Shown piece by piece: positions 44,963-53,170 of a stretch of 64,000 bases of DNA (position 1 is its first letter; each line of letters opens with the position of its first letter). The DNA is from a bacterium. Its GTDB lineage: Bacteria > Joyebacterota > Joyebacteria > Joyebacterales > Joyebacteraceae. Made by a program: the position numbers and the translations under genes. The stretch is taken from contig JALGZK010000014.1 in NCBI GenBank assembly GCA_025774935.1, forward strand, positions 16,184-80,183, given 5' to 3'. Below the pieces are notes generated by a model. That model saw nothing but the letters and a program-made list of their open reading frames with translations. It searched no databases and was not told where the DNA came from.

Positions 44963-44975
44963 CGTCCATCCCCCC

Positions 44976-45959
44976 TCACGACACCGAGTCCCTGATGCGC
45001 GGGTCGAGCCACATCGACAGGATGTCGACGATGAAGTTCGCCCCCAGGACCGCCAGCGTGATCACCAGGAAGATGCCCTGCATGAGCGGGTAGTCCTGGC
45101 TTCTCACCGCCTGGACGAGGATGTAGCCCTGGCCTGGATAGGAGAACACGATCTCCGTGAGGAGCGACCCGCCCAGCACGAACCCGAGCGCCATGCCGAA
45201 ACCGGTCACGCTAGGGAGAAGGGCGTTCCTCGCGGCGTACCTCATGGCGACCTTCCGCGGGGAGAGCCCCTTGGCCCGGGCGAGGTTCACGTAGTCCCTC
45301 CCGAGCACCGACACCATCGTGTTCCGCATGGTCAGGAGCCAGCCCCCGAGGGTGGCGATCACGACGGTCCCGACCGGGAGCACGGCGTGCCTCGCCACGT
45401 CGGCTATGAAGGCCACGTTGAATCCCGGCGTCACGTAGTCGCTGTACGCGTGGCCGAGCGGGAACCAGCCCAGCCTGAACCCGAAGACGTAGAGCGCGAC
45501 CATCGCGAGCCAGAAGTACGGGAACGACCCGATGAGCGCCGCCGCCGGAGGCACGAAGGTGTCGACGCGGCCGAACCGCCACCACGCCGCGGCGACACCG
45601 AGGAGCGTGCCGATGGTGAAGCTCACGATGAGCGACGTCCCCGCGAGGAAGATGGTCCACACGAGCCCCTGCCCGATCACCTCGAGCACGGGCGCCGGGA
45701 AGTACGCGACCGAGATCCCGAGGTCGCCCTTGAGCACGTGTCCCAGGTATGTCCCGTACTGCACGATGAGCGGCGCGTCGGTCAGGCCGAACGTCTCCCG
45801 GAGCGCGTCCAGCGCCTCCGGCCCGAGCATGCCCCGGAACCTGGCGAAGAGCGCCGTCGCCGGGTCGCCCGGCATCAGGCGCGGGAGAAAGAAGTTCAAC
45901 GTGACCGCGACCCACGCCGCGAGCAGGTAGAACCCCAGTCTCTTGAGGAGGTATCGCAC
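44976..45959 (-). CDS. Opp/Dpp-type ABC importer permease (DppB-like)
   Basis: 327 residues starting MRYLLKRLGFYLL with the family's FFLPRLMPGDP near the N-terminus and the coupling-helix pattern DYVNLARAKGLSPRKV. Six membrane helices. Lies 12 bp behind the SDR gene and 13 bp ahead of the DppC-like gene. Confidence 0.92.
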   Translation of the reverse strand: MRYLLKRLGFYLLAAWVAVTLNFFLPRLMPGDPATALFARFRGMLGPEALDALRETFGLTDAPLIVQYGTYLGHVLKGDLGISVAYFPAPVLEVIGQGLVWTIFLAGTSLIVSFTIGTLLGVAAAWWRFGRVDTFVPPAAALIGSFPYFWLAMVALYVFGFRLGWFPLGHAYSDYVTPGFNVAFIADVARHAVLPVGTVVIATLGGWLLTMRNTMVSVLGRDYVNLARAKGLSPRKVAMRYAARNALLPSVTGFGMALGFVLGGSLLTEIVFSYPGQGYILVQAVRSQDYPLMQGIFLVITLAVLGANFIVDILSMWLDPRIRDSVS

Positions 45960-45971
45960 GGTCCTCTCCTG

Positions 45972-46685
45972 CTACTCAGACCACTCGTACTCCTGCGCGA
46001 AGAACCGCTTCCCGTTCGGCCCGAAGTCCGGGAGGAGCGCCGGGACGAGCGCGCCCGGGACCACCGTCGTGACGTCGTGGTCGGCGTTCGGGCCGCCCAT
46101 GTCGGTCCTGAGCCACCCCGGATCGAGCGTGCTCACGAGGACGTTCGTTCCGCTGAGCCCGGCCGCGAGGTCCTGCGTGTACTTGTCGACGGCGGCCTTG
46201 CTGACGCTGTACGGCGCGAGGCTCGGCAGGTCCCTGATGCCGGAGCTCACGTTGATGATGCGCCCGTAGCCCTTGCTCAGCATCCCCGGCGCGAACGCGT
46301 TCGTGAGCGCGACGAGCGCGTGGACGTTCACGTCGAACGCCTCCTGCCACGTCCTCCGTTCGATCTCCCAGACGGACTGCCACGTGTTCTGCACGGCCGC
46401 GTTGTTATAGAGGATGTCGACGTGGCCGGGGTGTCTCGTCACGCCCTCGACGACCGCGCGCACGCCCGCCGCCGTGCCGAGGTCGCCCGCCACGACCGTG
46501 GTCTCGACGTCATACTCCGAGAGGAGCTCGAGCGTTCGCCTCGCGTTCTCGCGCTTCCTCGCGTGGAGCACCACGTTGCAGTCGAACTCAGCGAGGCCTT
46601 GGGCGATCTCTCGACCGATGCCGCGGCTCGAGCCCGTCACCAGCGCCCATCTGCCCGCGAGCGACGTCGCGCTCTTCCTGCCCAT
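45972..46685 (-). CDS. short-chain dehydrogenase/reductase
   Basis: 237 residues from ATG 46683-46685, which has GGAGG six bases ahead; a start two codons upstream is too close to it. Rossmann motif TGSSRGIG, NNAA, and catalytic YSVSK with Ser in NVSS. Classical SDR size. It may oxidise or reduce a sugar or derivative; it is inserted between the binding-protein and permease genes of the importer, which is uncommon and suggests that its substrate enters through this transporter. Confidence 0.92.
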   Translation of the reverse strand: MGRKSATSLAGRWALVTGSSRGIGREIAQGLAEFDCNVVLHARKRENARRTLELLSEYDVETTVVAGDLGTAAGVRAVVEGVTRHPGHVDILYNNAAVQNTWQSVWEIERRTWQEAFDVNVHALVALTNAFAPGMLSKGYGRIINVSSGIRDLPSLAPYSVSKAAVDKYTQDLAAGLSGTNVLVSTLDPGWLRTDMGGPNADHDVTTVVPGALVPALLPDFGPNGKRFFAQEYEWSE

Positions 46686-46748
46686 CCACATCCTCCGTGC
46701 GTCCCACCCGTCCGCGGCGCCACGTGCGCGGCGCCCCGTCCGCCCCGG

Positions 46749-48434
46749 CTACCGCGCCTCGGTCACGCCCCGGGGTCTGAGCGTCGTGAGCACGAGCAGG
46801 ACCTCTCCCCGATCGAACTTGTTCGGCGAGGGATCCGCGTACGGGTTCTCGGCCGTCGGGAACCCCTCGAACCGTCCCGTGTTGAACTCGGCCCACGAGG
46901 GGTTCGGATAGAGCGGGATCGCCGGGGCCTCCGCCACGAAGATCCGCTGGAGCCGGGCGGCGAGCCACCGCTGTGCCTCCGGATCCGGCTCGCCCTCGAA
47001 AGCCGTGAGGACGCTGTCGGCCGCGGCGCTCCCGAAGCGGTGCCAGTTCCCCGGCGCGATCTCGCCTACGGGCTCGACCGTCTCCGAGGCCATGAGCCAC
47101 CGGTAGAACGTGTAAGGCGTCGGTCCCTCGTAGGACCAGCCGAGACTCAGATCGAAGTCGCCCTCCTGGACGCGCTGGAACCACGCCCCGAAGTCGTAGG
47201 TGCGTACGGACGCCCTCACGCCTATGTCTGCGAACCCGCGCGAGATGACCTGCGCGGCCCTCACCCAGTCGGACCATCCGGAGACCGTCAGGATCTCGAA
47301 CGTCAGCGGTTCGCCATTCGCGTCGACGCGGAACCCCTCGTCGCCCCAGTCGTAGCCCGCCTCGTCGAGAAGCGCGTTCGCCCGCTGGACATCATAGCCC
47401 ACCCAGTCCCCCGCGGCGAGGGCCTCCGGGTCCTTCCACGACAGGAACGCGTCGGAGAGCGCGGTCGCGTCGGCCGGTCGGGAGTACCGGTAGAGAGCGA
47501 CGTCGATCAGAAGCTCGCGGTCGACCGCGAGGCTGAACGCCTTCCGGGCCCTCACGTCATCGAACGGCGCGCGTGTCGTGTTGGCGTACAGGAAGATGGT
47601 GCTGCCCGTCAGCGGAAACCAGTACTCGTGCGTCTCGGGCGAGCGCGCGACGAAGACACGGTCGATCGCGGGCACGAAGTTCCCGGCCCAGTCCACCTCA
47701 TCGAACACGAGCGCCAGGTTCGCGCGGTCGTTCGACGGGAGCGCCGGGAAGCGGAGCGCCTCGACAGCAGGTCTCCCCTCCTGCCAGTAGTGGGGGTTCC
47801 GGCCGAGCTCGTACACCTGGTTCCGGAAGACGCGCACCTCCGTGAACGGCCCAGTCGCGACCGGGTCCTCGTTCGGGAACGCGACCGGGTCCTCGATGTC
47901 CTTCCAGACGTGCTCCGGCACGATCAGCTGCGCGACGATCTCCCCGAACCCGGGCACGTAGAGCCGCTGGAACCGAAAGTCGACGGTGGAATCGTTCACG
48001 AGCGTCACGTCGTCGAGGAAGTTCCACGCGCCGCGACGGTCGAGCGCCGCGTGCTCGCGCATGAGCTCGAACGTGAAGTAGACGTCCCTCGCGGAGAACG
48101 GCTCACCGTCGGACCACCTGACGCCCTCGCGCGTCGTGAGCCGGAGCACGCGGTTGTCCTCGCGCCACTCGTACCCGACGGCGAGCCACGGCACGAACTC
48201 CGACTTCACGCTGTTGAACACGTAGAGGGGCTCGTAGACCCCGGCGAGGGTGGGCCACCTGACGGCGGAGGCCGTCGTGAGTGGATTGAAGTTCCTGATC
48301 CAGGAGGAGTGCTGTTCCTGCGAGACGACGAGGACGCCCTCGGGGGCCTTCGCCCGTTCGCCCGTGCATCCCCACAGAAGGAGAACCGCCGCCAGGGCGA
48401 CCAGGGCTGCCATCCCGAAGCGGCGAGAGATCAT
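46749..48434 (-). CDS. Opp/Dpp-type substrate-binding lipoprotein (SBP family 5)
   Basis: 561 residues from ATG 48432-48434, overlapping the stop of the GH16 gene by 4 bp. Lipobox LLLWGC (Cys23). The family's landmarks follow: EPLYVFNSV, GVRWSDGEPFSARDVYFTFELM, DPVATGPFTEVRVF and VRARKAFSLAVDREL. Periplasmic binding partner of the DppBC/OppDF importer. Cellodextrin- and laminari-oligosaccharide-binding members of this family exist; the GH16 gene joined to it supports a glucan-oligosaccharide ligand, as inference. Confidence 0.92.
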   Translation of the reverse strand: MISRRFGMAALVALAAVLLLWGCTGERAKAPEGVLVVSQEQHSSWIRNFNPLTTASAVRWPTLAGVYEPLYVFNSVKSEFVPWLAVGYEWREDNRVLRLTTREGVRWSDGEPFSARDVYFTFELMREHAALDRRGAWNFLDDVTLVNDSTVDFRFQRLYVPGFGEIVAQLIVPEHVWKDIEDPVAFPNEDPVATGPFTEVRVFRNQVYELGRNPHYWQEGRPAVEALRFPALPSNDRANLALVFDEVDWAGNFVPAIDRVFVARSPETHEYWFPLTGSTIFLYANTTRAPFDDVRARKAFSLAVDRELLIDVALYRYSRPADATALSDAFLSWKDPEALAAGDWVGYDVQRANALLDEAGYDWGDEGFRVDANGEPLTFEILTVSGWSDWVRAAQVISRGFADIGVRASVRTYDFGAWFQRVQEGDFDLSLGWSYEGPTPYTFYRWLMASETVEPVGEIAPGNWHRFGSAAADSVLTAFEGEPDPEAQRWLAARLQRIFVAEAPAIPLYPNPSWAEFNTGRFEGFPTAENPYADPSPNKFDRGEVLLVLTTLRPRGVTEAR

Positions 48435-49258
48435 GGAAGCGTCCCGTAGACCCGCACGTAGTCGACGAGCATCGTCTGGGGGAACGTCGTGGTCTCGTCC
48501 GGCGAGCCGACGTAGTACCCGCCCACGGCCACGTTCAGGATGACGAAGAAGTCGTGGTCGAAGACCCACGACGTGCCCTGCGGGAGGTCGGAGGGCTCGA
48601 TCGTCATGTACTCGTGGCCGTCCACCGACCAGGTGATCGAGTCCGAGTCCCAGTCGACCGCGAACACGTGGAAGTCGTCGTTGAACGCCGCGCCCTCGAG
48701 GGTGTACTGGCCGCCGATCGAGTTGCCGCCCGAGTAGCCCGGCCCGTGGAGCGCGCCGGTCACGATGCTGGGGAGCTGGCCCCGGTACTCCATGATGTCG
48801 ATCTCGCCGCAGTCGGGCCAGCCCACCGGATCGATGTCCGCGCCCAGGAGCCAGAACGCCGGCCAGATGCCCTGTCCCACCGGGAGCTTGATGCGCGCCT
48901 CGAACCTGCCGCGCGTCCGCTCGAAGCGCCCCCTCGTGTTGATGCGGCCGGAGGTGTACGCGTTCCCGAGGTACTCCTCCTCGCGCGCGGTGATCGCGAG
49001 ATGCCCAGCACCATCGAGCGAGACGTTCTCGGACCGGTCCGTGTTGTGCTCGAGCTGGGCGTTGCCCCAGCCGTGGCCGCCGATGTCGAACGTCCAGCGC
49101 GTGGAGTCGGGAGACTCGCCGGCCTCACCCTCGAACTCGTCGGACCAGACGAGCCCGAGCTCCTCCGCGCCGGTCAGCGTGGAGCAGCTGGATCCCGCGA
49201 TGCCGATGATAACCGCCGCGGCGCCGAGCGCCGCGGCGGAGGAGAGCGCTCTCGTCAC
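48431..49258 (-). CDS. GH16 endo-beta-1,3-glucanase (laminarinase-like)
   Basis: 275 residues from GTG 49256-49258, with GGAGG six bases ahead, overlapping the ROK gene stop by 4 bp. Signal with a lipobox-like AGSSC (Cys25), so probably membrane-anchored. GH16 core: LVWSDEFEGE, RFEARIKLPVGQGIWPAFWL, catalytic GEIDIMEYRG (E-x-D-x-x-E), and the end MLVDYVRVYG. This form of the motif (with beta-bulge) is the laminarinase/lichenase type. Fused by overlapping codons to regulator and transporter genes, it defines the locus as a beta-glucan system. Confidence 0.93.
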   Translation of the reverse strand: MTRALSSAAALGAAAVIIGIAGSSCSTLTGAEELGLVWSDEFEGEAGESPDSTRWTFDIGGHGWGNAQLEHNTDRSENVSLDGAGHLAITAREEEYLGNAYTSGRINTRGRFERTRGRFEARIKLPVGQGIWPAFWLLGADIDPVGWPDCGEIDIMEYRGQLPSIVTGALHGPGYSGGNSIGGQYTLEGAAFNDDFHVFAVDWDSDSITWSVDGHEYMTIEPSDLPQGTSWVFDHDFFVILNVAVGGYYVGSPDETTTFPQTMLVDYVRVYGTLP

Positions 49259-50517
49259 TTCTCTCTCCTCCCGACCGACCCGGTCGCGTTCGTCTCCGCC
49301 GCCCGGAAGAGACGGGAGTCGTTGAGCGCGGCCTTGAGCACGAGCGTCGCCGCGCCGATCGCCACCGACTTGGGCCCGAGCTCGCTGGCCCGGATCTCGG
49401 CCGCCCTGACCGAGCTCACGAGCGTGCGGCTCCTGGCCGTCTCGCGGAGCGGAACGAGCAGGAGCTCGCCCAGACCCGCGAGGTCTCCTCCGACCACGAC
49501 CATCGAGGGGTTCATGAGGTTCAGGAGGCCGGCGACGACGATGCCGAGGTGACCCGCCGCCTCCTCCGCGACCTCGACCGCGACCGCGTCGCCTGCGAGC
49601 GCGGCCTCCTCGAGCTCGGCGATGCCGAACCCGCGCCCCGCGAGGACGCTGTCGGGGTGCTCGCTCAGAAGCTCCCCCGCACGCTCGAGGAGCGCCGGCG
49701 TGCCGATCAGTGTCACGAGGCACCCCTTGAGCCCGCAGATGCAGGGCTTCCCCTGGGGGTCGATGGCCGTGTGGCCGACCTCGCCCGCCACGCCGGTGGC
49801 GCCACGGTAGATCTCACCGTCGATGATGTGGCCGGAGCCGATACCGGTCGCGAGCTTGATGTACGCCAGGTCGTCCGCGCCCCTGCCGGCCCCCCACCAG
49901 TGCTCGGCGAGCGCGCCCAGGTTGGCGTCGTTGTCCGCCATGAGGGGCACGCCGTAGCGGTCGCCCACGCCCTCGAGGCCGAGATGCCCTTCCCAGGCGG
50001 GCAGGACGATGGTCGAGAGCTCGTCGGGTAGTGCCGGGTCGAAAGGACACGGGAGCGCGACACCGATCCCGAGAAGCGGACGCCCCTCCTGAACGCCGTT
50101 CTCGAGACACGCGTCGGCAAGCTCGGCGATCAACGCCCGGGTGCCTTCGGGGTCCGTACGGACCGGGTGCTCGCGCGTCTCCCACGCGAGGACGCCTCCA
50201 CGCAGGTCGGTCAGGGCCACCGCCACGTGGGCCGCGCCCATCTCGACGCCGAGAATGACGCACGCGTCGTCCTGGAACTCGAGGAGAACGGGACGGCGCC
50301 CCCCGCGGGACTCCCCGAGACCGACCTCGTTGACGAGGCCCGTGGGCAGGATCTCGTTCACGACCTCGGAGACCGTCGAGCGCGAGAGCCCCCCGCTCTC
50401 AGCGATGGACGCGCGAGAGATGCGCCGCTCTCGCCAGATGAGCCTCAAGACGGCGTCCGCCAGCGGTCTCGGACCGTCAGGGTCGCTCCGTCTCTCGCCC
50501 TTTCTCACGCGCTCCAT
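49255..50517 (-). CDS. ROK-family transcriptional regulator
   Basis: 420 residues from ATG 50515-50517 with GGGAG ahead. N-terminal winged helix-turn-helix (ISRASIAESGGLSRSTVSE) joined to a ROK sugar-kinase-like domain with GEVGHTAI and the zinc signature CICGLKGC. ROK proteins of this build (NagC/Mlc/XylR type) are mostly repressors released by a sugar or sugar phosphate. It is the only recognisable carbohydrate-type regulator in the locus and so the best candidate to bind the three GTTCGG/CCGAAC operators; it would then also control its own operon through copy 3. Confidence 0.92.
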   Translation of the reverse strand: MERVRKGERRSDPDGPRPLADAVLRLIWRERRISRASIAESGGLSRSTVSEVVNEILPTGLVNEVGLGESRGGRRPVLLEFQDDACVILGVEMGAAHVAVALTDLRGGVLAWETREHPVRTDPEGTRALIAELADACLENGVQEGRPLLGIGVALPCPFDPALPDELSTIVLPAWEGHLGLEGVGDRYGVPLMADNDANLGALAEHWWGAGRGADDLAYIKLATGIGSGHIIDGEIYRGATGVAGEVGHTAIDPQGKPCICGLKGCLVTLIGTPALLERAGELLSEHPDSVLAGRGFGIAELEEAALAGDAVAVEVAEEAAGHLGIVVAGLLNLMNPSMVVVGGDLAGLGELLLVPLRETARSRTLVSSVRAAEIRASELGPKSVAIGAATLVLKAALNDSRLFRAAETNATGSVGRREK

Positions 50518-50563
50518 GCAAGACTCTCCCGTCCCTGCCTCAAGAAGTCGTCGGCGGAACAGT

Positions 50564-51943
50564 CTACCTGTGGAAGTACACGTTGTCCACGATGACCGTG
50601 TGGACGTCGCTCGAGGAGATGACCATCTGCGCCAGGTGGTTCATGAACAGGAGATCGAAGTCCGAGAGCGGTATCTCGAGCTGGGACCACTGCCCGGAGA
50701 AGAACGGCGGCACGGTGCCACCGTTGAACAGGAGCTCGTCCTCGCTGTCGTCCCCGCCACCCCACGCTCCGTTCGGCCCGAAGTCCACCAGCTTCACCTT
50801 GAAGAGGCCGCCGCTCGGGGCCCACACGTCCAGGTGGAGGTGCGTCATGCCCGCGCCGGCCGCGTCGATCATGTTCTCCTCGAGGAACTCGATGCCCGCG
50901 AAGTTGAGATCGGTGTAGACCTTCGTGTTGTCGCCGTAGAGCACGAAGTCCGACACCGTACCCGTCGAGCCCGTCCACGGCGCGTGCCACGTGTCGACCG
51001 GCACGTCGTCGTAGACGTCGCTGAAGAGCGAGATCACGTCGGCCGCGGGTACCGTCGGCGATGGTGCCGGCCCCTCGGGTTCGCCCAGCACGTTGACCGT
51101 CACCGCGCCCTCGGCGCTGACCGTGTCCAGCCTCGCCGTGACGGTCGCGTTGCCGGTGCCGACCGCCTGAATCGTCCCGTCGATCACCGTCGCGACCAGC
51201 GAGTCCGAGGAGACGTAGTCGAAACACGCCGGGAGGTGGTTCACGACCACGTCCTCTCTGCCGACGTCGAACGTGGTGAACGTCCCGCTGACCTCGACCG
51301 AGCCGCCCACGAACGTCGTCTGCGTCTCCGTGTCTATCACGGGGCGCGGGTTCGTGATGCCCTCGACGTACTCGAACTTGATCTCGTCCATCCAGAAGTC
51401 GAACCCCTGGTCGTTCTCGTGCCCCTCCGCGAAGAAGAAGAGCCCGCCCTCGAACGTGAGCCGCGAGGGGTTGGGGATCGGGACGATGACACGCACCCAC
51501 TCATTCGTGAGCGGGATAGCGCTGCGGCTCGCCTCGTAGAGGGACGTCCCAGTGTTGTCATTGCTGTGCCCCGCGACGTCCAGCGTCGAGTTGATGCTCG
51601 ACTTCGCGTAGAAGGTCACCGCGTTATACGAAGTGAGATCACGCAGGTTGAAGGTCGTGAAGGCTCCCCCGGCGAACCAGCCCTCCTGTGAGCCCGGACC
51701 CGGCACCGTCACCCGAAGGGACGCCGGCCCGCTGAAGGCCACGGCGTAGTCCGTCTGGACGGCGTCCACCTTCGAGTTCTCGAACGCCTGGTAGTCGACG
51801 GCGTCCCCGAACTCGTCGTCGAAGACGATGGGGTCAGTCGTAGCCTCGGCCGGGTTCGTGAAGTAGTCCCGCCCGCACCCGCCCGCCGCCAGCACCATCA
51901 CGAGGGCCAAGAATCCAAGCCCAACCCTCTTCCCTGCCTCCAC
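50564..51943 (-). CDS. surface lipoprotein, probable glycan-binding, with Ig-like domain
   Basis: 459 residues from GTG 51941-51943, with GGGAGG ahead; signal VEAGKRVGLGFLALVMVL and lipobox LAAGGC. An N-terminal jelly-roll, CBM-like domain (to about 195) contains WFAGGAFTTFNL and FDFWMDEIKFEYVEG. A bacterial Ig-like (Big2-type) domain follows (VSSDSLVATVIDGTIQAVGT), then a second CBM-like domain (about 290-459) with LHLDVWAPSGGLFKVKLVDF and DNVYFHR. No catalytic site seen. Position at the head of the minus operon and the domain pattern resemble surface glycan-binding proteins of polysaccharide loci (SusE/F-like in role, not in sequence). Confidence 0.75.
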   Translation of the reverse strand: MEAGKRVGLGFLALVMVLAAGGCGRDYFTNPAEATTDPIVFDDEFGDAVDYQAFENSKVDAVQTDYAVAFSGPASLRVTVPGPGSQEGWFAGGAFTTFNLRDLTSYNAVTFYAKSSINSTLDVAGHSNDNTGTSLYEASRSAIPLTNEWVRVIVPIPNPSRLTFEGGLFFFAEGHENDQGFDFWMDEIKFEYVEGITNPRPVIDTETQTTFVGGSVEVSGTFTTFDVGREDVVVNHLPACFDYVSSDSLVATVIDGTIQAVGTGNATVTARLDTVSAEGAVTVNVLGEPEGPAPSPTVPAADVISLFSDVYDDVPVDTWHAPWTGSTGTVSDFVLYGDNTKVYTDLNFAGIEFLEENMIDAAGAGMTHLHLDVWAPSGGLFKVKLVDFGPNGAWGGGDDSEDELLFNGGTVPPFFSGQWSQLEIPLSDFDLLFMNHLAQMVISSSDVHTVIVDNVYFHR

Positions 51944-52179
51944 AGCCAGCCTCCCTGCTTGCCCCCTGCCCTGGGGCAGTTGCCCGCTCGTTTCTCTCCC
52001 TCTGAGACGTCCGCCCCCCGCGCTCCCTTCACTTTGTGCGGGCTCCTTACAAAGAATGGACCATGAGCGCTCCACTGTCAAGGGCCTTGTCCCCGCTCCC
52101 GCCCCGGATCGGCCCCGGCACCACCCAAAGCCGCCAGAAGCCACTCATGACAGAGAGTAAAAGAAACGCAAAAAAGTAC
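51944..52179. other. leader of the glucan operon (no gene seen)
   Basis: About 240 bp between the operator/promoter at 52180 and the GTG of the lipoprotein. No coding frame with a start signal. On the minus strand it opens with a T-rich stretch (complement of 52160-52176). Confidence 0.4.
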
Positions 52180-52209
52180 TTGATTCGGTTACCGAACATA
52201 GTCTATAAT
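52180..52209 (+). promoter_or_regulatory. promoter of the exported protein at 52327
   Basis: TTGATT (52180-52185), 18 bp, TATAAT (52204-52209). Operator copy 3 fills the spacer. The layout is the same as at 37375-37347 on the other strand, including CCGAACATAGT before the -10 box. On the minus strand TATTATAGACTATG leads into the same operator and likely starts the big glucan operon, though its -35 box is weak. Confidence 0.72.
52183..52197. promoter_or_regulatory. palindromic operator, copy 3
   Basis: On the minus strand GTTCGGTAACCGAAT: arms GTTCGG/CCGAAT, one end mismatch. Located between divergent transcription units, as copy 2 is. Confidence 0.75.
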
Positions 52210-52326
52210 ACCCATATGCTGACACTCCCCCGACGGCCGCCCGCGCGGCGCGGCCTCTGGGCGGGGTGGAGTGAGGAAGCTAGCTCAGGGAGTGCGGTGC
52301 GTCAACCAAGGCAAGGAGGTCTTTAA

Positions 52327-53034
52327 ATGAAGAGGAGTGCTTGTGCTCTCTTGACCGCGGCCCTGCTCGTTGCGACGGTTCCGCTCGTCGCTCTGGCCCA
52401 GGTGCCGTACAGCCAGGACTTCGAGGCGCTGGCCCCGATGAACGGCTCGCTTGCCGCCGACGGCTGGCTGAACTTCGGGAACGTCTTTGATCCGGGCGGC
52501 GGCTACCTGTACGGGTACGGCCCGTTCCCCGCCGTCAACAACATCGGCAACTGGCAGGACATCGTCGGCGGCGAGGGCGGACCCCCGCAGGGCCTCCAGC
52601 AGCTGGTGGTCTACAGCGACTACGCGAACGGCGACCACGGCAACGGCAACCTGATCGAGAGCAACGTGTTCCAGGAGTGGCCGATCGCTGCCGGCGCCAT
52701 GGGTGTCTGGACCTTCACGTTCGACGCCAAGCTCGGCAATATCGGTGGCGCTTCCACCGCGTTGGCGTTCATCAAGACCCTCGACCCCAACGCCGGCTGG
52801 GCCACGACGAACTTCATCACGCAGGACACGACGACCACCCCCGTGACTTGGACGGGGTACGCGTTGAACATCGACGTCACGGGCCTCGACGGCCAGATCC
52901 TGCAGATCGGGTTCTCGACCACGGCCACGAACTACGAGCCCTGCGGCGTCTTCTACGACAACGTGAACTTCTTCGAGGCCTCCACGCCCGTCGCGGAGAC
53001 CACGTGGGGTGCTGTGAAGGCGCTGTATCGGTAG
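52327..53034 (+). CDS. exported jelly-roll protein with W-G-x-V-K-x-L-Y-R tail
   Basis: 235 residues; AAGGAGG lies nine bases ahead of the ATG. Signal peptide ends VALAQ, then one beta-rich domain (YSQDFEALAPMNGS to about 215) with Gly/Tyr-rich loops, like a CBM or MAM-type jelly roll; strand ends EPCGVFYDNVNFFEA match the CBM-like domains of the other locus proteins. Ends TPVAETTWGAVKALYR, the short tail shared with the propeller proteins. Transcribed from the operator-controlled promoter at 52180, so expected to be induced together with the glucan genes. Confidence 0.82.
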   Translation: MKRSACALLTAALLVATVPLVALAQVPYSQDFEALAPMNGSLAADGWLNFGNVFDPGGGYLYGYGPFPAVNNIGNWQDIVGGEGGPPQGLQQLVVYSDYANGDHGNGNLIESNVFQEWPIAAGAMGVWTFTFDAKLGNIGGASTALAFIKTLDPNAGWATTNFITQDTTTTPVTWTGYALNIDVTGLDGQILQIGFSTTATNYEPCGVFYDNVNFFEASTPVAETTWGAVKALYR

Positions 53035-53067
53035 TCGACCTCGAGGTAAGCTCTGCATCATAGAAGA

Positions 53068-53091
53068 GGGGCCCGGTATCGACCGGGCCCC
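53068..53091 (+). terminator. terminator after the exported jelly-roll gene
   Basis: 10-bp perfect stem (53068-53077 with 53082-53091), loop ATCG, followed by TTCTCTC. Lies between convergent genes and could serve both. Confidence 0.75.
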
Positions 53092-53170
53092 TTCTCTCAT
53101 GCTGCCTAGTGTGACCGCCCGGTGCAGGCTGCAGTGCCCGCTCAGGTCCCTAAACGCCCGAGCGCGAGTC

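Noticed and set aside
44643..48449. A 1268-codon plus-strand open frame opposite the importer operon
   Set aside because: Composition is typical of an antisense frame in high-GC DNA (Arg/Glu/Val-rich, no motifs), while the minus frames hold permease and binding-protein signatures.
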